A DNA stretch of 64,000 nt from the NCBI RefSeq assembly GCF_900096995.1, contig NZ_OANT01000003.1:310001-374000 (forward strand). Reading direction: 5' to 3'. The notes below the pieces were generated by a model. The model saw only the letters and a program-made list of their open reading frames with translations. It ran no database searches and had not been told where the DNA came from. A program made the translations under genes and the position numbers. Shown piece after piece: positions 45,205 to 55,326 of this stretch (its first letter is position 1; each line of letters begins with the position of its first letter). Source of the stretch: Acinetobacter puyangensis (lineage in GTDB: Bacteria > Pseudomonadota > Gammaproteobacteria > Pseudomonadales > Moraxellaceae).

Positions 45205-47232
45205 TTAGTTTTTTATCGTCCAACCATTATGACGCAACAGGGCATCTATTTTTGGCTCTCTGCCACGGAATTGTTTAAACGCATCCAGTGCTTCAATTTG
45301 TCCACCGACTGCCAGAATGGCTTGACGAAATGCCTGACCAGTTTCGCGATTAAATACACCTTCCTGTTCGAAACGATCAAACGCATCGCTGGCCAATACT
45401 TCCGCCCATTTATAGGAATAATAACCCGCAGCATAACCACCAGCAAAAATATGGCTAAAGCTATGCTGGAAGCGGTTGTAGTCCGGTGTTTTGATGATCG
45501 CAACATTGGCTCGTACATCATCCAGAATATGCTGAATGCCCTGCACATCTGGTACAGGTACCGCATCATGGATATTTAAATCAAATAAGGCAAATTCTAC
45601 CTGACGTAAAGTTTGCATACCGGTTTGGAAATAACGTGCAGCAAATAAGGCATCCAGTAAATCTTTAGCCAGTGGCTCACCGGATTCGATATGGGCACTG
45701 ATCAGATCCAGACCTTGTGCCTCCCAAGCCCAGAATTCCATAAACTGGCTAGGTAATTCCACCGCATCCCAAGCAACTGCATGGGTACCGGCCACACCAA
45801 TGTGATCCGCTTCGGTTAAAATATGGTGTAGACCGTGACCAAATTCATGGAACAGAGTGGTAATTTCATCATGGGTTAATTGTGCTGGTTGGTCACCCAC
45901 AGGCGGTGCAAAGTTACATACCATAAAGGCAACCGGTTTTTGATCCTGATGCTGGTCTTTGACTTTAGAGCGGAAACCACTCATCCATGCACCGCCACGT
46001 TTGCTATCACGGGCATAAAGATCAAAGTAAAAGCCACCGATGATTCTGCCTTGCTCTTCGACTTCATAGTATTTGGCATTTTGATGCCAAAGATCGGCTT
46101 GTTTTTCTACAATCTGGATACCATAAAGTTTTTCTGCAATGGCAAATAAACCACTGACCACTTTATTGATTGGGAAGTACGGTTTTAAGGCTTCCTGTGA
46201 AAGATTGAAATTTTGCTGTTTCAGTTTTTCGGCATAATAACCAGTATCCCATGGTTGTAATGTGTCTATGTCATCTTCCGCAGCAAAAGCCTGCAATTCT
46301 GCAAATTCCGCTTTGGCCGGCGTCTTGGCTTTTTCGGCCAAATCCAGTAAAAATTCACGTACTTTTTCTACACCGGGTGCCATTTTACGTGCCAGAGACA
46401 GTTCGGCATAAGTGTTAAAACCCAGTAATTTGGCTTGTGCCTGACGCAATTGCAGGATTTCTTGCATCAATAGACCATTATCAAATTCCGGATGATCGGA
46501 TAATTCTGAGGCGCGTGTGGTATAGGCATGATAAAGGGTTTCACGCAATTGGCGATCATCGGCATAGGTCATAATGGCAAGGTATGCGGGAATATCCAGT
46601 GTTGCCGCAGCCTGTGTTAAACCTTTTGTTTGACCATATTGTTTTAATAGGGCTTTGCTACTCTCTGGTAAACCTTGTAATTGTGATTCCTGCAAAGGCA
46701 ATACATAGGCTTGTGTCGCATCTAGAACATGATTGGAAAAGTCAGATGAAAGCTGTGATAAACGTGCAGCATTTTTGGCAAATTCGGCTTTTTTATCGGC
46801 AGCTAATGCCACACCGGAGAGTTTAAAATCTTTAATGGCATGACGAATGGCACTTTGCAGTGCAGGACGTAATTGCTGAAATTCTGTTTGATCGGCCACA
46901 TATTGATAGTTTTGATACAGTGTTTCGTTTTGCCCGATCTGGGTATAAAAATCACTGATTTGTGGTAAGAGTGCCTGATAGACTTCACGTAATTCTGGCG
47001 TATTCATCACCGCATTCAGATGTGAGAGTACACCAAATAATTCGCTAAAATTATTTTCAAATACATCAAAGCCTTCCACCGTATTTAAGGCCTGCTGAAA
47101 ATCTGTAGCAGGTTGAACTTGTTCGAGTTGTTGCTTTCCTTGTCCAAGTAATTTTTCAATGTCTTGTTGAAGTGTATGGATATTTAAATCGCTAAATTGG
47201 GGTAAGGGTAAAGTGGCTTGGGCAAGGGTCAT
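45205..47232 (-). CDS. prlC: Oligopeptidase A (M3 metallopeptidase)
   Basis: 675 residues from the ATG at 47232 (MTLAQATLPLPQFS); a six-codon longer frame is possible. The zinc-binding FHEFGHGLHH (HEXXH) lies at about residue 460. Cytoplasmic enzyme that breaks down signal peptides and short peptides. Followed by yheV. The upstream gap of 200 bases is shared with the divergent LysR gene. Confidence 0.93.
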   Translation of the reverse strand: MTLAQATLPLPQFSDLNIHTLQQDIEKLLGQGKQQLEQVQPATDFQQALNTVEGFDVFENNFSELFGVLSHLNAVMNTPELREVYQALLPQISDFYTQIGQNETLYQNYQYVADQTEFQQLRPALQSAIRHAIKDFKLSGVALAADKKAEFAKNAARLSQLSSDFSNHVLDATQAYVLPLQESQLQGLPESSKALLKQYGQTKGLTQAAATLDIPAYLAIMTYADDRQLRETLYHAYTTRASELSDHPEFDNGLLMQEILQLRQAQAKLLGFNTYAELSLARKMAPGVEKVREFLLDLAEKAKTPAKAEFAELQAFAAEDDIDTLQPWDTGYYAEKLKQQNFNLSQEALKPYFPINKVVSGLFAIAEKLYGIQIVEKQADLWHQNAKYYEVEEQGRIIGGFYFDLYARDSKRGGAWMSGFRSKVKDQHQDQKPVAFMVCNFAPPVGDQPAQLTHDEITTLFHEFGHGLHHILTEADHIGVAGTHAVAWDAVELPSQFMEFWAWEAQGLDLISAHIESGEPLAKDLLDALFAARYFQTGMQTLRQVEFALFDLNIHDAVPVPDVQGIQHILDDVRANVAIIKTPDYNRFQHSFSHIFAGGYAAGYYSYKWAEVLASDAFDRFEQEGVFNRETGQAFRQAILAVGGQIEALDAFKQFRGREPKIDALLRHNGWTIKN

Positions 47233-47432
47233 CGTTATTTCTCTCGGCATCGTTTTCTTTGTTATGTAATAAGTGCTTTATAGACAGAATTCAAGGTTTA
47301 TCTACAAAAACAAAGTAATATTTTATGCTAATGATTGAACATAATTCATAAAACCAATCGAATGAATTGTGTTTGAGTGATGCAAGATTTCTAGGCAGAA
47401 TGCTCTTATTCGCTATGTTGATGTGAGATGTT

Positions 47433-48347
47433 ATGGATCGTCTGGATTGTAATCGCATGTTGATTGCTGTGATTGAGCAGGGCAGCTTTGCCAAAGCTGC
47501 GGAACAACGTGGTACCAGTGTTGCGCAGGCATCAAAAATGATTAGTCGTCTTGAGCAGCAATTGAGTGTGCAGCTGTTGCATCGTTCTACACGATCATTG
47601 ACTCCGACCGAGGTTGGACAGGCTTATTATATACAGATTAAACACCTTGTTGCAGAACTGGACGAGCTAGAAACCAGTGTTAAAAACCAATCCAATGAGC
47701 CAAGTGGCCGCCTTAAAATTAGTGCGCCGAGTTCCTTTGGTGTGGTGCATCTGAGTCATATTCTGGTTGAGTTTGCCCGCTTATATCCGCAGATTGAACT
47801 TGATGTCAGTTTTACCGATCGTATGGTCAATGTGATCGAGGAAGGTTTTGATCTGGCCATTCGTATTGGGCAATTAAAAGACAGCAATTTAATTGCCCGT
47901 TATCTTGCAGATGTACATTTTAAGTTGGTTGCTGCACCTGCTTATCTCCAGCAATATGCATTGCCCAAGCACCCAGAGGATTTGGCGTCACATCTTTGTA
48001 TTATCGACACGAATTTCAAAGATCCCAAACACTGGCAGTTCCATTCTTTACAACAACCCGAACAAATATTTCAGGTGAATGTCAATGGACATATTCAATT
48101 TGCCAATACTGAAGCATGTCATATTGCGGCATTGGCTGGTCTGGGGATTTGCCGTTTACCTGATTTTATTTGTAGACAGTCTTTACAACAGGGCAAGTTA
48201 GTGACGTTATTAAATGAATATAGCGTATATCGTAGCGGGGTCTATGCTGTATATCCACCGGCTCGCCATCTTGCGAATAAAGTCAGGGCATTGGTAGATT
48301 TTTTAAAGCAACATTATGAACAATACGCCACACAAAATAAGCTTTAA
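47433..48347 (+). CDS. LysR-family transcriptional regulator
   Basis: 304 residues with the LysR HTH near the N-terminus (FAKAAEQRGTSVAQASKMI) and an effector-binding domain. It precedes the doxX-type gene by 102 bases in the same direction. A perfect palindrome overlaps its stop codon. With the redox genes that follow, it probably senses a quinone or other electrophile. This is inference. Confidence 0.88.
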   Translation: MDRLDCNRMLIAVIEQGSFAKAAEQRGTSVAQASKMISRLEQQLSVQLLHRSTRSLTPTEVGQAYYIQIKHLVAELDELETSVKNQSNEPSGRLKISAPSSFGVVHLSHILVEFARLYPQIELDVSFTDRMVNVIEEGFDLAIRIGQLKDSNLIARYLADVHFKLVAAPAYLQQYALPKHPEDLASHLCIIDTNFKDPKHWQFHSLQQPEQIFQVNVNGHIQFANTEACHIAALAGLGICRLPDFICRQSLQQGKLVTLLNEYSVYRSGVYAVYPPARHLANKVRALVDFLKQHYEQYATQNKL

Positions 48348-48369
48348 TTGTTTCCAAAATGGAAACAAT
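48347..48369. promoter_or_regulatory. Perfect palindrome between LysR and doxX genes
   Basis: ATTGTTTCC (48347-48355) and GGAAACAAT (48361-48369) around AAAAT, about 80 bases before the doxX start. Dyad size fits a LysR site; the following AT-rich DNA leaves open a weak terminator after lysR. Confidence 0.5.
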
Positions 48370-48448
48370 AATTTTCTTTTAGACGGATTAATTAAAATAT
48401 AGAAAACAATTATGCTGTGTTCATTGAAATGAGAATGAGGAAAATATC

Positions 48449-48856
48449 ATGAATACTGCTCGCACAGCACCTTATGCAGCCCTACTGTTACGCATTAGCT
48501 TGGCTGTTTTATTTTTGGCCCATGCAGGACTTAAACTTTTTGTTTTCACGCCAGCAGGAACTGCCCAGTTTTTCCAATCTGTGGGCGTGCCGGGCTGGAT
48601 GGCATATGTCACCATTACATGGGAAATCATTGGTGCCATTGCATTATTGATAGGGTTTAAAGCACGACTTGCAGCGATTGCCTTAATTCCTGTTCTACTT
48701 GGTGCGATACTGACTGTCCATGGTCCGGCAGGCTTTTGGTTTACCAATGCCAATGGTGGCTGGGAATATCCTGCATTTTGGATTGTTGGGCTGATCAGTT
48801 TGACTTTAATTGGCGATGGTCCTTATCACGTTAAAGCATCATTTTCACAAAAATAA
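48449..48856 (+). CDS. DoxX-family membrane protein
   Basis: 135 residues, four predicted membrane helices, starting MNTARTAPYAALLLRISLAV and with the DoxX pattern FLAHAGLKLFVF...GTAQFFQSVGVPGWMAY. DoxX-type proteins often accompany thiol or quinone detoxification genes. A good ribosome site (GAGGAAA) precedes the ATG. First gene of the redox group that continues to 50543. Confidence 0.88.
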   Translation: MNTARTAPYAALLLRISLAVLFLAHAGLKLFVFTPAGTAQFFQSVGVPGWMAYVTITWEIIGAIALLIGFKARLAAIALIPVLLGAILTVHGPAGFWFTNANGGWEYPAFWIVGLISLTLIGDGPYHVKASFSQK

Positions 48857-48966
48857 TGTTCCGGTGTTTGCCATCTTATGCTGAGATGGCAGCACCTTTT
48901 AATTTTAAATGATTAATTTTCTAAAACATACTTATGCTACGACTGAAATGATAAAAGGGGAGCGCA

Positions 48967-49941
48967 ATGTTAGTTAATGGTGTCTGGTCGGCCAATTGGC
49001 ATCCTGTACAAGCTACAGATCAACAGGGTGGTTTTGTACGTCAAAGTTCCAGCTTTCGTAACTGGATTACCGTAAGTGGTGAAGCCGGACCTACAGGCGA
49101 AGCCGGTTTTAAAGCCGAAGCCAATCGCTATCATTTGTATGTTGCCCTGATTTGTCCATGGGCTTCACGTACATTAATAGCAAGAGAATTAAAAGGCTTG
49201 AGTTCGATTATCTCTATGTCAGTCGTAGAACCTTTTTTAACAGATAATGGCTGGCAGTTTGGAGGTTTTGCCGGGGCAACGCTGGATCAGGTCAATCATA
49301 CAACCTTTATTCATGAAATTTATACCCTTGCCGATGTACACTATACAGGGCGTGCAACTGTGCCGATATTATGGGACAAACAGCGACAAACCATTGTCAA
49401 TAATGAATCTGCCGATATTCTACGTATGCTGAATTCTGGCTTTGGCAGTTTGGCAAATACACAATATGATTTATATCCTGCACATTTGGCCACTCAGATT
49501 GATGCTTTTAATGACAGTATTTATCATCGTTTGAATAATGGTGTCTATCGTGCTGGTTTTGCCACCACGCAACAAGCCTATGATGAGGCTGTAGATGATG
49601 TATTTAATACCTTGCAGACGTTAGAACAACATTTTGCTTCGCATCAATTTGCGATGGGACAGCAATTCAGTGAAAGTGACATTCGTTTATTTGTCACATT
49701 AATTCGTTTTGATTTGGCCTATTATGGTTTATTTAAATGTAATCTTAAACTACTGGCGGACTATCCGCATTTAAGTCGCTATGTTCAAAATATTTTAAAT
49801 ATTCCCGGTGTTGCCAAAACGGTCAATATTGAGCATATCAAACAGGGTTATTATTCGATTAAAGATTTAAATCCGAATGCTATTGTACCTAAAGGCCCTA
49901 TTCTGAATTTCCAGCTTATACAGACAGAGACACTGAAATGA
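48967..49941 (+). CDS. Glutathionyl-hydroquinone reductase (xi-class GST)
   Basis: 324 residues. ANRYHLYVALICPWASRTLI holds the CPWA motif with the catalytic Cys that removes glutathione from glutathionyl-hydroquinones. WDKQRQTIVNNESADILRML is the GSH-binding part of the thioredoxin fold and an all-helical C-terminal domain follows. AAAGGGGAGCGC precedes the ATG. The stop overlaps the next gene by four bases. YqjG/ECM4 class. Confidence 0.92.
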   Translation: MLVNGVWSANWHPVQATDQQGGFVRQSSSFRNWITVSGEAGPTGEAGFKAEANRYHLYVALICPWASRTLIARELKGLSSIISMSVVEPFLTDNGWQFGGFAGATLDQVNHTTFIHEIYTLADVHYTGRATVPILWDKQRQTIVNNESADILRMLNSGFGSLANTQYDLYPAHLATQIDAFNDSIYHRLNNGVYRAGFATTQQAYDEAVDDVFNTLQTLEQHFASHQFAMGQQFSESDIRLFVTLIRFDLAYYGLFKCNLKLLADYPHLSRYVQNILNIPGVAKTVNIEHIKQGYYSIKDLNPNAIVPKGPILNFQLIQTETLK

Positions 49942-50543
49942 AAAAATTAGTTATTATGTTACATGGTGTTGGCAGTAATGGTGCAGACCTTGAACCGATT
50001 GCAGAATTTTGGCAACAACAGCTTGAGGGCTTGCAAATTGCTTCTCCAGACGCACCATTTCCTTTTATGCATAGTCCGCAGGCATTTCAGTGGTTTAGTT
50101 TAAATGGCATCACTCAGGAAAACCGTTATCAGCGTATTGTTGATGCACGAGCGGCATTTGATCAGACCATTACCGATATTTTGAAACAGCACGAGATGCT
50201 TGAACAACTGGATCGGGTGGTATTTTGTGGTTTTTCTCAGGGTACTATTATGTCACTGGATGCCATTGCCTCAGGACGCTGGAATATTGCAGGTGTCATT
50301 GGTTTGTCGGGACGTCTGGCTTCGCCAATTGAACAAGATGCTGCATTAAAAAGTAAAATCCTATTGATGCACGGCAATGCCGATCAGGTGATTCCGGTGC
50401 AGGAAAGTCACTTGGCCTATCAAAAGTTTGAACAGGCGGGTTTTGATATCAAACTACAAACCTTTGATCATCTGGGACACGGCGTCAATCAGGCTGAAAT
50501 TGAACAGGGTGGGCTATTTTTAAACACTTTATTTGATGTTTAA
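49938..50543 (+). CDS. Phospholipase/carboxylesterase family alpha/beta hydrolase
   Basis: 201 residues with LHGVGSNGADLEPIAEFW near the N-terminus, the nucleophile elbow GFSQG (Ser), HGNADQVIPV (Asp) and HLGHGVNQAEI (His). It resembles MhqD/YtpA-type esterases. Translationally coupled to the glutathionyl-hydroquinone reductase. DoxX plus a carboxylesterase recalls the mhq quinone-stress genes of Bacillus subtilis. Confidence 0.88.
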   Translation: MKKLVIMLHGVGSNGADLEPIAEFWQQQLEGLQIASPDAPFPFMHSPQAFQWFSLNGITQENRYQRIVDARAAFDQTITDILKQHEMLEQLDRVVFCGFSQGTIMSLDAIASGRWNIAGVIGLSGRLASPIEQDAALKSKILLMHGNADQVIPVQESHLAYQKFEQAGFDIKLQTFDHLGHGVNQAEIEQGGLFLNTLFDV

Positions 50544-50570
50544 GCAGGTGTATGTTGTGCTCATGAAATT

Positions 50571-50614
50571 GATGTCATAGACATCTATTCTGTTATTTTT
50601 CTGTCTATGATATC
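50571..50614. repeat. 13-bp inverted repeat after the redox operon
   Basis: GATGTCATAGACA (50571-50583) and TGTCTATGATATC (50602-50614), 12 of 13 paired, 18-base loop. It could be a terminator stem or a regulator site for the DUF815 gene that starts at 50719. Confidence 0.35.
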
Positions 50615-50718
50615 TTTCAGGCCATGATTTTTGTACGCTGATAAAGACTGTCACCTACGAATGCAATGTAAGCTTGGCGTCATGACAGTAATTTTAAACA
50701 TTGTAAAAGGTTGCCACG

Positions 50719-51615
50719 ATGCACACAGATCAAAATTTGGATCAATTGATTGCAGAAATTCAAAAACTGACTCAGGCGGTAGAAAAATTGTCGGCTCCAA
50801 GTCAAGTATCACTTGATGTGCTGGATGAGGCCATCGCTTTTCGTTGGGACAAAGAAAATAACGCACCGGGCCAGTTTTTTGCCGTTAAAAAACCACAACT
50901 GATTTCGTTTCAAGACCTTTGTAATGTCGATACGCAGTTAAATAAAGTCAAGGACAATACCGAGGCCTTTGTCAAAGGTTATTTTGCCAATAATGTTTTG
51001 TTGACTGGTGCGCGTGGAACCGGCAAGTCCTCTATCGTCAAAGCCTGTTTGGCATCATTCCATCAGCAAGATTTGCGGGTGATTGAGTTGGAAAAAAAAT
51101 ATCTCGATGATTTACCCAAAATTGTGAACCTATTACAGGATAGACCAGAACGCTTTATTATTTTTTGTGATGATCTGACCTTTGAAGCAGGCGATACCAG
51201 TTATAGCGGATTAAAAACTGTATTGGATGGTTCGTTGGCAACCAGTGCAGCAAATACTTTGATTTATGCTACATCCAATCGTAAGCATATGGTGACAGAG
51301 TATAATAAAGATAATAGTGAAATCCACGTTGATGATGAGGGTGAATTACATCCTGGAGATACGATTGAACAAAAAGTTTCTCTAGCGGATCGTTTTGGTT
51401 TGCAACTGCATTTTTATTCATTCAATCAAAATCAATATCTGGATACGGTGGCATTCTGGTTGCAAAGCTACGGCTGGAATGAAGAAGAAATTGCAGACAT
51501 TCGATTACTGGCAATTCAATATGCAACGCAAAAAGGCAATCGTTCCGGACGTGTAGCCAATCAGTTTGCAAAAATGATGGCCGGACAAAAATTATTAAAG
51601 GCGGAAAAGAATTAA
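50719..51615 (+). CDS. DUF815 AAA-type ATPase
   Basis: 298 residues with a Walker A motif GARGTGKSS at about residue 97 and a Walker B RFIIFCDDLTFE at about 150, in the DUF815 pattern (LLTGARGTGKSSIVKA...LKTVLDGSL). Function not known; members are predicted AAA+ ATPases. Strongly predicted to be cytoplasmic. AAAGGTTGCC precedes the start. Possibly monocistronic. Confidence 0.88.
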   Translation: MHTDQNLDQLIAEIQKLTQAVEKLSAPSQVSLDVLDEAIAFRWDKENNAPGQFFAVKKPQLISFQDLCNVDTQLNKVKDNTEAFVKGYFANNVLLTGARGTGKSSIVKACLASFHQQDLRVIELEKKYLDDLPKIVNLLQDRPERFIIFCDDLTFEAGDTSYSGLKTVLDGSLATSAANTLIYATSNRKHMVTEYNKDNSEIHVDDEGELHPGDTIEQKVSLADRFGLQLHFYSFNQNQYLDTVAFWLQSYGWNEEEIADIRLLAIQYATQKGNRSGRVANQFAKMMAGQKLLKAEKN

Positions 51616-51670
51616 GTGTTATTTAATAGTTTATCTTAAACAAGATATGGTTCCGCTTGTATAATTTATT

Positions 51671-52264
51671 TTACGCAATAATTTCAATGTGTTGATCATT
51701 GCTGATCGGCACTACGTTTTGCAGATGTTGATAGGTATGTAAAATATTTTTTGCAATGTCTGCAAAAGGTTCATCACCATAATGCGGTAGTGGGAAAAAG
51801 TCGATTACATTTAATGCTGAAAAATCGGTTAAATCCGGCGCTTTATTTTGATCGTCCATTTCAGCAATATATTCAATATTTGGTGCAAGTATGATACTAC
51901 CGGCTGAAGTACCAATATAAGGTTTGCCTTGTTCAATTTGCGCAATGATCAGTTGGTCGGCACCTGATTTTTTTAATTCTTGCAATAAATAGAATGTATT
52001 GCCGCCTGAGATAAAAATATAATCATTTTGCTGTAATTTTTGTTGAATTTGCTCGGTTGTATGTTTGGAAATGTTTAGCTCATCAACAATAATACCTAAT
52101 TTTTCAAACGCTTGCTTATCATCATCGACATAAAATGTAATGTCTTCAACCTTGCTGGCAGTTGGAATAAAAGTAACCGTTTTGCCTTGCAAGGCTGTGC
52201 CAATAAACTGCGGAAAATGCTGAGCAACATCTGCAAATGAGGCTGCTAAGAATAATTTTTTCAC
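51671..52264 (-). CDS. Peptidase E-like (S51 family) protein
   Basis: 197 residues. The Ser nucleophile is in GTSAGSI (about residue 118-124), preceded by FISGGNTFYLLQ. Family members cut Asp-X dipeptides. The size and motif suit the S51 family; some members act in other processes such as cyanophycin breakdown. It lies close after rnr in the same direction (stop-to-start about 80 bases). Confidence 0.82.
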   Translation of the reverse strand: MKKLFLAASFADVAQHFPQFIGTALQGKTVTFIPTASKVEDITFYVDDDKQAFEKLGIIVDELNISKHTTEQIQQKLQQNDYIFISGGNTFYLLQELKKSGADQLIIAQIEQGKPYIGTSAGSIILAPNIEYIAEMDDQNKAPDLTDFSALNVIDFFPLPHYGDEPFADIAKNILHTYQHLQNVVPISNDQHIEIIA

Positions 52265-52342
52265 TTGATTTGTCCTGTTATAGATAGCATCGACTTAACC
52301 ATCAGCTAAAGCAAAGCAATAGCTGATGGTAAGTGCTTGGAT

Positions 52343-54970
52343 TTAATCCTCTGCCTTAGGCTTGGCATTGGATTTTTTACTTTTCTTTTCAGCTTTTTTT
52401 ACTTTGTCTTTTTTCTTGGCCTTGTCTTTTGCTTTAACAGCTTTTTTGTCTTTGGTCTCAGTTTTTACTTTTTTCTTTTTCGCTGGTTTTACCTGCTCAA
52501 ATACCTGCTCTTCACTCGGTGCCAATACCACAACATCTTCGACTACTGCGGCTGGTACTTTGTCTACGGCTGCTTTAACGCTACGTTTATTGCGTGCAGA
52601 AGAAGGCGCATTGTTTTGTGCTGCTACCATTGCTGGCGTTTGTGGATTTGTTGTTTTATTTTGAGCTGTACTATTATTGCGTCTTACTGGTTTTTTCGCA
52701 GTAGAGGTATTCGCTGGGCTGGTTTGACGTGCAGGCGATGTTTTTTGCGCTGCTGTCTTCGCAGTTGATGCTGCACCAGTACGAGGGGCTTTAGCACGTA
52801 CAGCACGACCTGCGGTACTTAATTGTTTAACCAAGGCAAAATCAATTTTACGTTCTTCCAGATTGACTGCTGCAACTTTGATTTCGACTTTGTCACCAAG
52901 TGCAAAAATCTGACCATGATGTTGTCCGGTTAAACGTTGTAAGCCTGCATCATAGACAAAATAATCATCACCCAACTGGCTGATGTGAATCATGCCGTCG
53001 ACATAGAGATCGGTTAAGGTGACAAACATACCAAAGTCGGTCACTGCTGTAATGACACCGCTAAATTCTTCACCAATATGCTGTTGCATATAATGGCATT
53101 TTAACCAAGTCGTGACATCACGAGAGGCTTCATCGGCACGACGTTCGGTTTGAGAGAAATGTTCGCCCGCGGCTTCAAGTGCAGCCCCTTGCAATGGATA
53201 AGGTTTGGCAGCAAGTTTGGCCTTGATCGCACGATGTAACAACAAATCTGGATAACGACGAATCGGTGAAGTAAAGTGTGTATAGGCATCATAGGCCAGA
53301 CCATAATGTCCGGCATTTTTTGGCGTGTAATATGCTTGCATCATGGACCGTAGCAACACGGCATGGATACTGGTCGCATCAATACGGTCTTTAGTGGCTT
53401 CAATGACCCGTTGATAATCGGCTTGAGTCGGTTGTTCCGGGAAACTTAAACCGAGTAATTTAACGTAATCACGTACTTTCTGGATACGTGAAAACTCTGG
53501 TGGCTCATGCACACGATACAACATCGGTACTTCATTTTTAATGGCAAAGTCTGCGGCAGCGACATTGGCCAGTAACATACATTCTTCAATCAGACGATGG
53601 GCATCATTGCGTGTGCGTGGCAGAATTTGGGTAATGGCACCTTTGTCATCAAAGGTCATATAGGTTTCGACCGTTTCAAATTCCATCGCATGACGTTCGG
53701 CACGTAACTTCAATAAAGTCTGATACAGCTGGAATAAGGTGTTGACCGATTTATGTACCGCTTTGTTATCAGGAATTGCCTGTGTATCACCAGCCAGATA
53801 GCTGGCAACCTGTGTATAGGTCAGACGTGCCTGTGAATGCATCACTGCCGGATAAAACTCATATTTGGTGACTTTGCCTAAACGGGAAAGGGTTAAATCA
53901 CAGACCATACACAAACGATCAACATCAGGATTAAGTGAGCATAATCCGTTAGACAATGCTTCAGGCAGCATCGGCAAGACATAATGCGGGAAATAGACAG
54001 AAGTACCGCGTTGTTGTGCTTCATCATCCAGTGGTTTACCGACTTTGACATAATGACTAACATCGGCAATCGCCACAATCACCCGATAACCACCGCCCGG
54101 GCGTTTTTCTGCATACACCGCATCATCAAAATCCCGTGCATCTTCACCATCAATGGTCACTAACGGCAATTCACGCAGATCAACCCGATCCTTGCGATCA
54201 CGCACGCCCGGTTCTTTAAAACTTTCTGCTTCTTGAGTAACATCTTCTGGAAATTCGTAGGGCAGACCATATTCCAGAATCGTAGCAGGGATAATAATCT
54301 GGGTATCTGCTTCACCTGCCAGCGATTGTACAATATGACCTGTGGCAAATTCTTCACGTGTTGGGTAGTCATCAATGGCAATACGAACCGAATCACCTAC
54401 TTTTAGGCCGGCATGATCGACCAGTTCTTTTTCTAGTGTAATCGGCTGGTGTGTATTGGGTGCAGACGGCTGAACATAAAACTCGCCTTCATGTTCACAG
54501 AGTTCACCAATCACTTCTTTTACCTGATGTTTGATGACTTCGTTGATAAAACCCTGTGTGCGACCACGACGATCAACACTGGTCGGACGTACCCGAATGC
54601 GGTCGCCATTAAACACCAAACGGAGTTCACGTTCAGTCAGTAATAAGTCATTATGTTCCTTGATGACAGCAAAACCCTGACCACGCTGGTTAATTTCAAC
54701 CACCGCATCAAATTCCTGATCATCATTACACAGCTGATATGTCTGACCAATCCGAATGAGTTGTCCATCACGTACCATGGCACCTAGTCGGCGGCGTAAT
54801 GCTTCCAGACTGTCTTCATCTTTTAATTGAAAAGATTCGGCCACATGATCATAAGTTAATCCCTGCTCTGATTTTTCGATCAGAGATGAAATCAGTGTCC
54901 GACTTGGGATAGGATTGTCGTAACGCTGGGATTCAAGCAAGGCCTCAGGATCATTCCATTTTTTCATCAT
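52343..54970 (-). CDS. rnr: Exoribonuclease R
   Basis: 875 residues. Winged-helix start (about 20-80), cold-shock-type OB domains, the RNB catalytic domain with DGEDARDFDDAVYAE (Asp ligands of the metal), and an S1 domain at about residues 640-720 (EEFSGVITAVTDFGMFVTL). The C-terminal 150 residues are a low-complexity tail rich in Lys, Ala and Thr, longer than usual, likely RNA-binding. It degrades structured RNA 3' to 5' and helps trans-translation. Transcription continues toward peptidase E. Confidence 0.95.
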   Translation of the reverse strand: MMKKWNDPEALLESQRYDNPIPSRTLISSLIEKSEQGLTYDHVAESFQLKDEDSLEALRRRLGAMVRDGQLIRIGQTYQLCNDDQEFDAVVEINQRGQGFAVIKEHNDLLLTERELRLVFNGDRIRVRPTSVDRRGRTQGFINEVIKHQVKEVIGELCEHEGEFYVQPSAPNTHQPITLEKELVDHAGLKVGDSVRIAIDDYPTREEFATGHIVQSLAGEADTQIIIPATILEYGLPYEFPEDVTQEAESFKEPGVRDRKDRVDLRELPLVTIDGEDARDFDDAVYAEKRPGGGYRVIVAIADVSHYVKVGKPLDDEAQQRGTSVYFPHYVLPMLPEALSNGLCSLNPDVDRLCMVCDLTLSRLGKVTKYEFYPAVMHSQARLTYTQVASYLAGDTQAIPDNKAVHKSVNTLFQLYQTLLKLRAERHAMEFETVETYMTFDDKGAITQILPRTRNDAHRLIEECMLLANVAAADFAIKNEVPMLYRVHEPPEFSRIQKVRDYVKLLGLSFPEQPTQADYQRVIEATKDRIDATSIHAVLLRSMMQAYYTPKNAGHYGLAYDAYTHFTSPIRRYPDLLLHRAIKAKLAAKPYPLQGAALEAAGEHFSQTERRADEASRDVTTWLKCHYMQQHIGEEFSGVITAVTDFGMFVTLTDLYVDGMIHISQLGDDYFVYDAGLQRLTGQHHGQIFALGDKVEIKVAAVNLEERKIDFALVKQLSTAGRAVRAKAPRTGAASTAKTAAQKTSPARQTSPANTSTAKKPVRRNNSTAQNKTTNPQTPAMVAAQNNAPSSARNKRSVKAAVDKVPAAVVEDVVVLAPSEEQVFEQVKPAKKKKVKTETKDKKAVKAKDKAKKKDKVKKAEKKSKKSNAKPKAED

Positions 54971-55171
54971 TATTTATCACATTAAATTTAAGCTTTCATT
55001 TGAGTCTATCATACTTGTCTTAATCGAATCTGTGAATTTTGAAAGACTTTATATTGTATAAATTATTTAAAAATCGTACAAAAAATATATAACTAGTCAA
55101 AAAATAGAAAAAATATATTCCACAAGGCTTGAAGAAAGGGGATTAAGTTTGTATTATGGCGACCTCGTTAC

Positions 55172-55263
55172 GGTGAGATGTCCGAGTGGCCGAAGGTGCT
55201 TCCCTGCTAAGGAGGTGTGGGCTTTATCTCCCACCGAGGGTTCGAATCCCTCTCTCACCGCCA
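55172..55263 (+). tRNA. tRNA-Ser (anticodon GCT)
   Basis: 92 bases including encoded CCA. Acceptor GGTGAGA pairs with TCTCACC, the anticodon loop is CTGCTAA between CTTCC and GGAGG, and a long variable arm (GTGTGGGCTTTATCTCCCAC) fits class II serine tRNA. TTCGAATC is the T loop. Confidence 0.95.
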
Positions 55264-55326
55264 CGAGATAATCCTTTTAAGGCTATACTTTAAAAAGATT
55301 AGTTGTTTAAAGATAATTTCTTTGAT

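Noticed and set aside
52337..52768. Plus-strand frame of 143 residues, rich in Phe and Cys
   Set aside because: Shadow of the Lys/Ala-rich tail of RNase R on the opposite strand; composition follows from the coding bias there.
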